From Lachnospiraceae bacterium (GTDB lineage: Bacteria > Bacillota > Clostridia > Lachnospirales > Lachnospiraceae), in NCBI GenBank assembly GCA_029006155.1, contig JAQXGF010000069.1:1-64000 (forward strand): 64,000 nucleotides of DNA. The letters run 5' to 3'. Below the pieces are notes generated by a model that saw only the letters and a program-made list of their open reading frames with translations, had not been told where the DNA came from and did not search any database. Within the stretch, counting starts at the first letter, position 1, and the number at the start of each line of letters is the position of its first letter. Position numbers and translations under genes: made by a program. This document shows, one piece after another, positions 51,572 to 59,354 of this stretch.

Positions 51572-52552
51572 ATGGATGCTGTCGCCAGACTGGGAAGCAA
51601 TATTAAGACGGTGACACAAAATGAGAGCTGTGTCGTATTTACGATTTCGGACGAGACCGGAGAAGGCGTCATGACAGTCTATCAGGTACTGCCGGGGGTG
51701 ATGGTCTGCTTTTCCGATATGCATATGGAAAAATGCAAATCCGAGTTCGAGCTGAAGGCCGGGCAGAAGGTGTTCTGCATCGATCACTGCCGGGAGGGGC
51801 GGATCGAGATGGAAGTACAGCCTGGCGTATTCAGCATCATGCAGGAGAAGGAACTGCGGCTGGATAACCGGGAGCACCATAAAGGGATGGCCTGCTATCC
51901 GCTGAAGCACTATCATGGCGTGAGCATTTTTCTGGAGGTGGAGCAGGCGCAGGCCGCTTTTGATGAGATGTTCCATGGCTTTTCTGTGAAGCCCGAGCAG
52001 CTGCGCGAAAAATACTGCTGTTTTGAAAAGCCTTACGTGATCCGGGACGAGGAGAGCTTAAGCCGTCTGATCGCCAGCTTTTATCCGCGCAACATGGAGC
52101 ACCCGGAGCTGGCCAAGACGCGCGAATACTATCTGCTCAAGGTGGTCGAGCTGCTTTTGTACCTGAATGTACTTCCGGTCGAGTATGTCAAGGAAAACAA
52201 GCCTTACTATTATCGAACGCAGATGGAAAAGATTCGGGCGATCCATGCACAGATCACGACGGATCTGAAGTCACGTGTCACGATCGAGGAGCTGTCGCGC
52301 CAGTATGACATGCCACTGACGACCATGAAAAAATGCTTCCGCGAGATCTATGGAGACTCCATTTATTCCTATCAGAAGCGCTACCGCATCAATGTGGCGG
52401 CGAGCATGCTCTTGCAGGATGAAACACTGGAGATTCAGGAGCTTGCCTTGCAGATGGGATACGAGAATCCGGGCAAATTCTCCGCAGCGTTCCGCAACGT
52501 CATGGGTATTTCTCCGACCGAATACAGAATCAGGAAAGAAGGGATCGTATGA
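51572..52552 (+). CDS. AraC family transcriptional regulator
   Basis: The N-terminal 200 residues form an AraC-type sensing region (HYHGVSIFLEVEQA and other ligand-domain features), and residues about 225-326 carry two helix-turn-helix motifs ending NPGKFSAAFRNVMGISPTEYR. This resembles YbtA/PchR regulators that sense ferric siderophores. Its stop overlaps the ATG of the first ABC gene (ATGA), so the regulator is co-translated with the transporter it probably activates. AAAGGAGGGAG precedes the ATG. Confidence 0.9.
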   Translation: MDAVARLGSNIKTVTQNESCVVFTISDETGEGVMTVYQVLPGVMVCFSDMHMEKCKSEFELKAGQKVFCIDHCREGRIEMEVQPGVFSIMQEKELRLDNREHHKGMACYPLKHYHGVSIFLEVEQAQAAFDEMFHGFSVKPEQLREKYCCFEKPYVIRDEESLSRLIASFYPRNMEHPELAKTREYYLLKVVELLLYLNVLPVEYVKENKPYYYRTQMEKIRAIHAQITTDLKSRVTIEELSRQYDMPLTTMKKCFREIYGDSIYSYQKRYRINVAASMLLQDETLEIQELALQMGYENPGKFSAAFRNVMGISPTEYRIRKEGIV

Positions 52553-54294
52553 AACGAGTAATGGCTTATGCCGCAGGCAGTAAAAAGAGACTGGGGGCAT
52601 CCGTCATCCTGTCCGTCTTAAGTGTGATCAGTGGACTGCTGCCTTATTATTGCATTTACCGGGTGCTGAATTTGTATATCGCAAATCAGACGGAGCCGTC
52701 CGGGATCCTCAGGTGGTGCGGACTCGCCCTGCTGTTTTACCTGCTCCGCATCGTCTGCTTTTCCGCGTCGACGTGGATCTCACACATCGCAGCCTATCAT
52801 ATCCTGGAGGGGCTGCGCCTCCGGCTTGTAGAGCGGTTTTTGCATGCACCGCTCGGGGAAGTGCAGAAGCACAGCATCGGTGAGATCAAAAGTATCATGG
52901 TAGAAAAAATCGAGAGCATGGAGCCGCCGCTGGCCCACATGATTCCGGAGGGCTCCGGACACCTGCTCCTGCCGGTGATCAGCGTGATTGCACTTTGGAT
53001 GATCGACTGGCGGCTGGCGCTGGCATCACTCGTGACGGTTCCGCTCTCCTTTGTCTTTATGGCGCTGACGATGATGATCAGCGGAAAAAGCTTCAAGGAA
53101 TATGATACTTCCAATGCAACGATGAACAGCACGATCGTCGAATACGTGGAGGGCATCGAAGTCATCAAGGCATTCGGAAGAGCAGGCGTCTCCTATGAAA
53201 AATATGCCAATGCGATTTTAAACTATAAGAAATTTGTCGTAAAATGGCTGTCCTCGACGTGGATTACGATGAAAATGACGTTCGCACTGTTTCCATCCAC
53301 GCTGCTCGGTGTGCTGCCGATGGGACTGTACCTTGTACTGCACGATACGATCTCCATCTCAGAGCTGGCACTGGCCGTCATGCTTGCGATGTCAATGGTG
53401 ACGTCGTTTGCGAAGCTGGAGGTGTTCATGGAAGGCATCCGGGAGATGAATTTCAACATCGACAGCATTGAGAGCCTGCTGACGATGGAGGAACTGCCAG
53501 AGCCGGAGTCACCGGTGGCAGTCAAAGGTCACAGCGTTGTGCTTTCGGATGTCTGCTTTTCCTACAGCGGGAAAAAGGAAGCGGAAGTATTGCATCATAT
53601 TCAGCTGGACATGCCGGAGGGCAGCTATACGGCACTCGTCGGGCCAAGCGGCGGCGGAAAGTCAACGATCGCCAAGCTGATCGCCCGCTTCTGGGATGTG
53701 ACGGAGGGCACGATCACGATCGGCGGCGTGGACATCCGAAAGATGCCACTTGCACAGCTCTCCGGTCTGGTCAGCTTTGTGACGCAGGACAATTTCCTGT
53801 TTCGCTGCTCCATTCTGGAAAATATCCGGGTCGGACGTCCGGATGCGACCGATGAAGAAGTAAAGGAAGCTGCGCGTGCAGCCTGCTGTGAGGAATTCAT
53901 CGAAAAACTGCCGAAGGGGTATGATACGCTGGCCGGGGAAGCGGGCAAGCGGCTCTCCGGAGGAGAAAAGCAACGGATCGCCATCGCGCGGATGATGCTG
54001 AAAAATGCACCGATTGTCATTTTGGATGAGGCGACGGCATTTACCGACCCGGAAAACGAGGATCGGCTGCAGCAGAGCATCGCCGCTCTGACAAAGGGCA
54101 AGACACTGCTCGTGATCGCCCACCGTCTCTCTACGATCCAGAATGCGGACCAGATCGTCGTTTTAAAAGACGGACGGATCGAGGCAACGGGCACACAGGA
54201 AGAACTGCTTGCGACCTGCCCGCTGTATGAACGCATGTGGAAGGCACACATCGGCTCACGTACATGGGCCGTCAGCACAGGAGGTGAGAACTGA
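52549..54294 (+). CDS. ABC transporter half, siderophore-import type (YbtP/Q-like), subunit 1
   Basis: A six-helix exporter-fold membrane domain (about 1-320) is fused to an ATPase with Walker A GPSGGGKST (365-373), signature LSGGEKQR (469-476) and Walker B VILDEAT. Pairs like this next to an AraC regulator are the arrangement of yersiniabactin-type importers that use an exporter fold. The ATG overlaps the AraC stop and the TGA overlaps the next ATG. A drug exporter is an alternative reading. Confidence 0.9.
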   Translation: MKRVMAYAAGSKKRLGASVILSVLSVISGLLPYYCIYRVLNLYIANQTEPSGILRWCGLALLFYLLRIVCFSASTWISHIAAYHILEGLRLRLVERFLHAPLGEVQKHSIGEIKSIMVEKIESMEPPLAHMIPEGSGHLLLPVISVIALWMIDWRLALASLVTVPLSFVFMALTMMISGKSFKEYDTSNATMNSTIVEYVEGIEVIKAFGRAGVSYEKYANAILNYKKFVVKWLSSTWITMKMTFALFPSTLLGVLPMGLYLVLHDTISISELALAVMLAMSMVTSFAKLEVFMEGIREMNFNIDSIESLLTMEELPEPESPVAVKGHSVVLSDVCFSYSGKKEAEVLHHIQLDMPEGSYTALVGPSGGGKSTIAKLIARFWDVTEGTITIGGVDIRKMPLAQLSGLVSFVTQDNFLFRCSILENIRVGRPDATDEEVKEAARAACCEEFIEKLPKGYDTLAGEAGKRLSGGEKQRIAIARMMLKNAPIVILDEATAFTDPENEDRLQQSIAALTKGKTLLVIAHRLSTIQNADQIVVLKDGRIEATGTQEELLATCPLYERMWKAHIGSRTWAVSTGGEN

Positions 54295-56060
54295 TGTTCC
54301 GGACAGTAAAACGAATCATCACATGGTGCGGCAGCTTTCGCCGTAATCTTTACATTGGATTTCTGTTTTCCTTTTTCTCAAGCTGGTTTGCAGCGATGCC
54401 GGTCGCGTTGGCGGCCTGGCTGATCGGGACCTTAGCTGAGGATCTGCGCACCGGCACGGCGTTTGATGAAACCTGGGTGATGCGAAGCCTTCTGGTGATG
54501 CTTCTGCTCATTTTCCTGCGGTTTCTCTTTGACTACCTGCGGGCGCGCTTTCAGGAGGCGATCAGCTACGAGCTGATTGCACGGGACCGTCTGGCCGTGG
54601 GCGATGCATTGAAACGGGTGTCGCTTGGCTATTTTCAGACGAAGAGCACGGGAACGATCTTACATGCGATCACGACCGGGCTGCATACTTTAGAAAATAT
54701 GGGCATCCGCATGATCGACAATTTCGTCGGCGGGTATCTGAACTTTGCCTGCATTTTTCTCTGGCTGGCGTATCTCAACTGGAAAACGGCAGTGATCGCG
54801 CTGCTCGGTGTACTGGTATCGCTGGTTTGCATGGCGCAGATTTCGAAGTACAGTGCAAAAAATGCGCCGGTGCTGGCAAAGGCGAATAAGGATCTGACGT
54901 CGGCTACCCTGGAGTATGTGCGTGGGCTTCCGGTCGTCAAATCGTTCGGAAAAACCGGCGCTTCGATGGAGGCGATGCGACAGGCATGCCACGACAGCCG
55001 TGATATCAATCTGAAGATCGAGTGGGGCTACATTCCGTTTAATGCGCTGCATCTGATCGCTTTAAAGGTCGCGGCGGTCGCGATCGCAGCGGCAGCATTT
55101 TACCTGAACCGCAGCGGCGAGTTGGGATTTGTCTGGATGGTGCTGATTGTACTGTTATCGTTCAATGTCATGGCTTCCGTGGAGCCGATCGCGGACAGTG
55201 CACATGTGCTCGCCGTCATTGACGATGCATTGGACCATCTGGATGCCCTAAAGGGGGAGGAGTTTATCGACCGAGACGGAAAGGCACTCACACTGGACCG
55301 GTATGACATCCAGTTCCGGCATGTCAATTTCTCCTACGGTGAGGGGGAAGAGCGGCGGCAGATATTAAAGGATGTCAGCTTCTCGATCCCACAGAATACG
55401 ACGACGGCGATCGTCGGTCCGTCCGGAAGCGGCAAGACGACGATCTGCAACCTGATGGCCCGCTTCTACGATGTGGATAGCGGTGCGGTTCTGGTGGGCG
55501 GCCATGATGTGCGGCACCTGACGTGTGACAGCCTGCTTGAAAATTTCTCAATGGTATTTCAGAATGTCTATCTCTTTCACGACACGATCCGCAACAATAT
55601 TTGTTTCGGTAAGCCGGATGCGACCGAGGAGGAGATGATCGAGGCAGCGCAAAAAGCCTGCTGCCACGATTTCATCATGGCGCTTCCGGATGGCTATGAT
55701 ACGGTCGTAGGAGAGGGAGGCGGGAGCCTTTCCGGAGGAGAAAAGCAGCGCATCTCGATCGCGCGGGCGATTCTGAAGGATGCGCCGATCATCATTCTCG
55801 ACGAGGCGACGGCGAGCGTCGACCCGGAAAACGAGCATCTTATTCAGGCGGCGATCTCCGAGCTGACGAAGGGCAAAACGATCATCGCGATCGCCCACCG
55901 CCTCGCGACGATCGAGCAGGCCGATCAGATTCTGGTCGTAGATGACGGCCGGATCGTCCAGAGCGGCCGCCACGAGACACTTGCCAACGAGCCGGGACGG
56001 TATCGGGATTTCATCGAGATACGGAGGAAATCCGAGGGATGGGAGCTGGAGGGTGTCTGA
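54294..56060 (+). CDS. ABC transporter half, siderophore-import type, subunit 2
   Basis: The 588-residue partner has the same layout: membrane domain about 1-330, Walker A GPSGSGKTT (375-383), LSGGEKQR and IIILDEATASVDPE. Its start overlaps the stop of subunit 1 (TGATG), so the two are made in equal amounts and should form a heterodimer. Both halves keep all catalytic motifs. Confidence 0.9.
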   Translation: MFRTVKRIITWCGSFRRNLYIGFLFSFFSSWFAAMPVALAAWLIGTLAEDLRTGTAFDETWVMRSLLVMLLLIFLRFLFDYLRARFQEAISYELIARDRLAVGDALKRVSLGYFQTKSTGTILHAITTGLHTLENMGIRMIDNFVGGYLNFACIFLWLAYLNWKTAVIALLGVLVSLVCMAQISKYSAKNAPVLAKANKDLTSATLEYVRGLPVVKSFGKTGASMEAMRQACHDSRDINLKIEWGYIPFNALHLIALKVAAVAIAAAAFYLNRSGELGFVWMVLIVLLSFNVMASVEPIADSAHVLAVIDDALDHLDALKGEEFIDRDGKALTLDRYDIQFRHVNFSYGEGEERRQILKDVSFSIPQNTTTAIVGPSGSGKTTICNLMARFYDVDSGAVLVGGHDVRHLTCDSLLENFSMVFQNVYLFHDTIRNNICFGKPDATEEEMIEAAQKACCHDFIMALPDGYDTVVGEGGGSLSGGEKQRISIARAILKDAPIIILDEATASVDPENEHLIQAAISELTKGKTIIAIAHRLATIEQADQILVVDDGRIVQSGRHETLANEPGRYRDFIEIRRKSEGWELEGV

Positions 56061-56154
56061 CCGAATCTGGTAAATGCACGTTCTATTTGCATTCTGGATG
56101 AGAAACGGGTAAAATGAGAGCAGAAATCCGGAACAGGAAAGGCTGAAAGACTGT

Positions 56155-57102
56155 ATGAAGACCATATGTAAAAAAGGCTATGACGCAAGTTTGGCATCGC
56201 AAGTGAAAAAAATCGCTTCCTATCACCTTCCGGGCCTGTTTGAGTTTTATGAGCTGTACCGTGTATTCCTGCCGTTGTTTCGCTCGCATCGGGACTATTT
56301 TTATGACTGGTGTGAGATCGGTTCGATCTATGGAGCGCCATCGGACTGTATCTGGGGCGGAGGGCGGACCTCATTTGGAACGGCCGACCCGCGGGACGTG
56401 CTGGCGTTGATGCAGGAGTATGGCATTTCTTCTAGGCTGACTTTCAGCAATTCGCTGCTTCAGAAGGAGCATCTTGCAGACCAGAAGTGTAATGCGCTTT
56501 GCCAACTGTTTGCCCGCCAGGAACCACCGCAAAATGGCGTGATTGTCCACTCCGAACTGTTATTGGACTATCTGCAACGCACGTACCCGGAATTTTATTT
56601 TGTTTCGTCAACGACAAAGGTGCTGACGGCTTTTGCGCAGCTCACGGAGGAGCTGGATCGGGAGGCATTCCGCTATGTGGTGCCGGACTTCCGGCTGAAT
56701 AAACGGTTTGGGGAGCTTTCGCAGCTGTCGCAGCCACAGAAGGATAAGGTCGAATTTCTGTGCAATGAATGCTGCTGGTTCGGCTGCAAAGACCGAAAAT
56801 CCTGCTATGAAGCGGTCAGCCGCAAGAATCTCGGAGAGGCCGCGCCGGAACATCTCTGTACTGCGCTGAATGCAAGCGGCGGCTACCGCTTCTCAAAAGC
56901 GATGAAAAATCCGGGATTTATCGGTGTAAAAGACATTCAGGAATGCTATCTGCCAATGGGATTCTCCAATTTTAAAATCGAAGGCCGCGGACTTGGCAGC
57001 GCTCTGATTCTGGAATTTTTACTCCATTACCTGACCCGCCCGGAATATCAGCTGCAGGTTCGGGAGGAGGTTTACCTGGATAATATGCTGGATTTGTTTT
57101 AA
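56155..57102 (+). CDS. U32 peptidase-like Fe-S protein, uncharacterised
   Basis: The 315-residue protein ends with CNECCWFGCKDRKSCYEAVSRKNLGE followed later by NFKIEGRGLGSALILEFLLHYL. The Cys cluster and the FKIEGR segment resemble the C-terminal part of U32-family proteins (TrhP/RlhA/YhbU), which hydroxylate RNA using prephenate and an Fe-S cluster, but the N-terminal barrel is diverged. I infer an Fe-S enzyme of unknown substrate. It follows the ABC pair by 94 bases and may be co-transcribed. Confidence 0.55.
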   Translation: MKTICKKGYDASLASQVKKIASYHLPGLFEFYELYRVFLPLFRSHRDYFYDWCEIGSIYGAPSDCIWGGGRTSFGTADPRDVLALMQEYGISSRLTFSNSLLQKEHLADQKCNALCQLFARQEPPQNGVIVHSELLLDYLQRTYPEFYFVSSTTKVLTAFAQLTEELDREAFRYVVPDFRLNKRFGELSQLSQPQKDKVEFLCNECCWFGCKDRKSCYEAVSRKNLGEAAPEHLCTALNASGGYRFSKAMKNPGFIGVKDIQECYLPMGFSNFKIEGRGLGSALILEFLLHYLTRPEYQLQVREEVYLDNMLDLF

Positions 57103-57214
57103 CCGAATCAAGCAAGTCCCCTGCTTCAATTGCGCAAAGCAATAAACAGGGGGCTTGCTTGTATCAGGAGTGGTACAAGCCACTCCTGATAAGCTGCGAA
57201 GCAGCTATTCGGTT
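57101..57214 (+). other. Branched RNA/DNA element: one outer stem, three hairpins
   Basis: AACCGAAT (57101-57108) pairs perfectly with ATTCGGTT (57207-57214). Inside are three hairpins in a row: AAGCAAGTCCCCTG/CAGGGGGCTTGCTT (57110-57123/57147-57160), ATCAGGAGTGG/CCACTCCTGAT (57163-57173/57180-57190) and AGCTGC-GAA-GCAGCT (57192-57206). The outer stem starts inside the stop codon of the U32-like gene. The first hairpin is terminator-like but without a U-tract. Confidence 0.75.
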
Positions 57215-57219
57215 ATGAG

Positions 57220-57250
57220 CAAGTAGCGAAGCGGATTGCGAATATCCGTT
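57220..57250 (+). repeat. Dispersed intergenic repeat, copy 3
   Basis: CAAGTAGCGAAGC followed directly by GATTGCGAATATCCG-type sequence repeats the first and last blocks of 11058-11143, here without the middle block. A diverged GATTGCAAATATTCGCT occurs at 48452-48468. Confidence 0.65.
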
Positions 57251-57272
57251 TAACCAGATCAGCAGAATTTTG

Positions 57273-57301
57273 TTGACAATCGGGTCTATATTTGATAATA
57301 T
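57273..57301 (+). promoter_or_regulatory. Promoter of the Mn riboswitch operon
   Basis: TTGACA (57273-57278), 17 bases, TAATAT (57296-57301). Transcription would start near 57308, just ahead of the aptamer. Confidence 0.8.
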
Positions 57302-57314
57302 CTATCAAGTAATT

Positions 57315-57416
57315 GAATATTCCATGAGGGAGTAGTTAGCACGGACGTGTGATTTGTCAACATTCTGATTATAAAAGAGAGTATAATCTGGCAAATCTTA
57401 AATAATGAGACTCATG
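57315..57416 (+). ncRNA. Mn2+ riboswitch (yybP-ykoY family)
   Basis: The conserved core is present: GGGAGTAG (57328-57335) and GTCAACATTCTG (57356-57367), joined by a small hairpin CACG-GA-CGTG (57340-57349). A GATTATA/TATAATC hairpin (57367-57388) forms the second arm, and ATGAGAC leads to the closing strand. P1 is CATGAG (57323-57328) with CTCATG (57411-57416). This family binds Mn2+ where the two arms dock. It precedes a CaCA exchanger and a GDT1-family transporter, the classic target set. Confidence 0.9.
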
Positions 57417-57480
57417 TATATCGATGAATTGCCTGTGTAGGATACATTGGCGGATCGTTGATATACATGAGTCTTTTTTT
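57409..57480 (+). terminator. Riboswitch-controlled terminator
   Basis: GACTCATGTATATC (57409-57422) pairs perfectly over 14 bases with GATATACATGAGTC (57460-57473), followed by seven T's. The left arm includes CTCATG, the 3' strand of aptamer P1, so aptamer and terminator are mutually exclusive: Mn2+ binding should hold P1 and allow read-through. Confidence 0.9.
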
Positions 57481-57553
57481 ACCCGCCGGGTATACTTGTA
57501 ACAGCGGATGTTCGGCTGACGATACGGTTATGGAGGACGAAAAGGAGGAAGGT

Positions 57554-58555
57554 ATGGAGAATTTTATTAACAACGCCCCATTTGCGCTCGTACTTGTATT
57601 TCTTATAATCGGCTTTGTGCTGCTTATAAAAGGTGCGGACTTTTTTGTAGAGGGAAGCTCAAGTGTGGCAAAGCGACTGCATGTTCCTGCTATTATTATC
57701 GGACTTACCATTGTGGCAATGGGAACATCTCTTCCAGAGACGGCAGTCAGTGTATCGGCTGCGCTTACCGGTAATAATGAACTTGCGGTAAGTAATGTGG
57801 TTGGTTCCAACATATTCAATCTCATGGTTGTCATTGGCGTGTGTGCAATGATTGCCACCGTAAATGTCGCAAAGGAAACAGTAAAGAGAGATATTCCGTT
57901 TTCGCTTGTCTGTGCAGGGCTTTTGCTGCTTTTGGGGATTGCCGGATTTGGTGATAAGGCAGGCATGACACTTGGACATCTTGATGGGGTGATATTCCTG
58001 GGGGCATTTGCGGGATATATTTTCTACATGATTAAGATTGCATTAAAGGCGAGTAAAGAAGGGAAGAAGGTGGAGATAGAAGGTGGTTCCGAGGAAGAGA
58101 TCAAGTTGATTTCCGTGCCGCTGAGCATTCTGTTCATTCTTGGAGGGGCCCTTGCGATTGCGATTGGCGGGGATGTGACGGTAGATGCCGCATCGAGAAT
58201 CGCCAGTGACCTTGGAATGAGCCAGACACTGATCGGACTTACCATCGTCTCGATCGGAACTTCCCTTCCGGAACTGGTGACTTCCATCGTTGCAGCCAGA
58301 AAGAATGAGGTCGATATGGCACTTGGCAATGCGATTGGGTCCAATGTATTTAATATACTTATGGTACTTGGTATTGCATCTGCGATCAGCCCAATCAGCA
58401 TAATTACAGAAAATATCATTGATTTGTGCGTACTGATTGCATTTACTGTGTGCGTGTGGATCTTTGCCGGTACCAGAAAGAAAATCGGAAAAATCGAGGG
58501 ATTCTGCATGGTTGCACTTTATGCGGCATATGCGGCTTACATCATCATAAGATAA
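57554..58555 (+). CDS. CaCA-family cation exchanger (YrbG-like)
   Basis: The ATG at 57554 behind AAAGGAGGAAG gives 333 residues in two inverted five-helix halves, each with the alpha-repeat motifs: GTSLPETAVS with GSNIFNLMVV, and GTSLPELVTS with GSNVFNILMV. The family exchanges Na+ or H+ for Ca2+, and some members export Mn2+. Control by a Mn riboswitch points to Mn2+ or Ca2+/Mn2+ export here. GDT1 follows after 16 bases. Confidence 0.92.
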   Translation: MENFINNAPFALVLVFLIIGFVLLIKGADFFVEGSSSVAKRLHVPAIIIGLTIVAMGTSLPETAVSVSAALTGNNELAVSNVVGSNIFNLMVVIGVCAMIATVNVAKETVKRDIPFSLVCAGLLLLLGIAGFGDKAGMTLGHLDGVIFLGAFAGYIFYMIKIALKASKEGKKVEIEGGSEEEIKLISVPLSILFILGGALAIAIGGDVTVDAASRIASDLGMSQTLIGLTIVSIGTSLPELVTSIVAARKNEVDMALGNAIGSNVFNILMVLGIASAISPISIITENIIDLCVLIAFTVCVWIFAGTRKKIGKIEGFCMVALYAAYAAYIIIR

Positions 58556-58571
58556 AGTAGAAATCAGGACT

Positions 58572-59258
58572 ATGTTACTGTTTTTAAAGGTATTTTTTAC
58601 GGAATTTATAGCAGAGATGGGCGATAAAACACAGCTCATGCTGATCGCACTTACTTCGAAATACAAGTTAAAAGACATTATATTAGGGACGGCTGCCGCA
58701 ATCCTTGTACTGAATGGACTGGCCGTCCTTGCAGGCGGACTGGTCAGCGAATTCATTCCGGACTGGCTCATTAAGACAATCGCAGCTCTGGCATTTCTCT
58801 ATTTTGCAGCCTCTACGATTGCCGGCGAGGATGACGAGGAAGAAGAAGAAGGCGGCAAAACAAAAATCAAGTTCGCGCCACTTGCCGTTTTCTGCACCTT
58901 TTTCGTAGCAGAGCTTGGCGATAAGACACAGCTTACCGCGATCACATTTGCTGCAAATGAAGGTATGGCATCCGCATTTGTCGTATGGATCGGATGCTCC
59001 CTCGGACTTTTCGCGGCGGATATCCTTGGAATGCTGGTCGGCTATCTTTTAAAGAGCAAGACCCCAGAGGGACTGCTGAACACGCTTGCATTTGTAATAT
59101 TCTCCATCTTTGGCGTATATACCCTTTATCAGGGACTGAAGCTGATCAGCGCAGGTGTCTGTCCGATCCCGGTATGGCCGATACTGATCGTTGCGACGGT
59201 TGCTTTTGCTGCTTTGTGTGTCTGTCTTTTTATGAGAAGAGAAAAGAAAGCGAAATAA
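58572..59258 (+). CDS. GDT1/TMEM165 (UPF0016) family Mn2+ transporter
   Basis: Two copies of the E-x-G-D-K-(T/S) motif, EMGDKTQL near residue 16 and ELGDKTQL near 116, lie in two three-helix halves separated by an acidic loop EDDEEEEEGG. Bacterial members such as MneA/Mnx export Mn2+ and the motif binds the ion. It is the second gene under the Mn riboswitch. The ribosome site is weak (AGGA close to the ATG), so coupling to the upstream gene is likely. Confidence 0.93.
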   Translation: MLLFLKVFFTEFIAEMGDKTQLMLIALTSKYKLKDIILGTAAAILVLNGLAVLAGGLVSEFIPDWLIKTIAALAFLYFAASTIAGEDDEEEEEGGKTKIKFAPLAVFCTFFVAELGDKTQLTAITFAANEGMASAFVVWIGCSLGLFAADILGMLVGYLLKSKTPEGLLNTLAFVIFSIFGVYTLYQGLKLISAGVCPIPVWPILIVATVAFAALCVCLFMRREKKAK

Positions 59259-59354
59259 ATTTTTTCAATTATGGCATGGATCTTTTTATGACGGAATGGT
59301 ACAATAAAAAGTAACAAAATGGCAGATCCATAAGTGAAGAAAGGAAGCAAGCTC

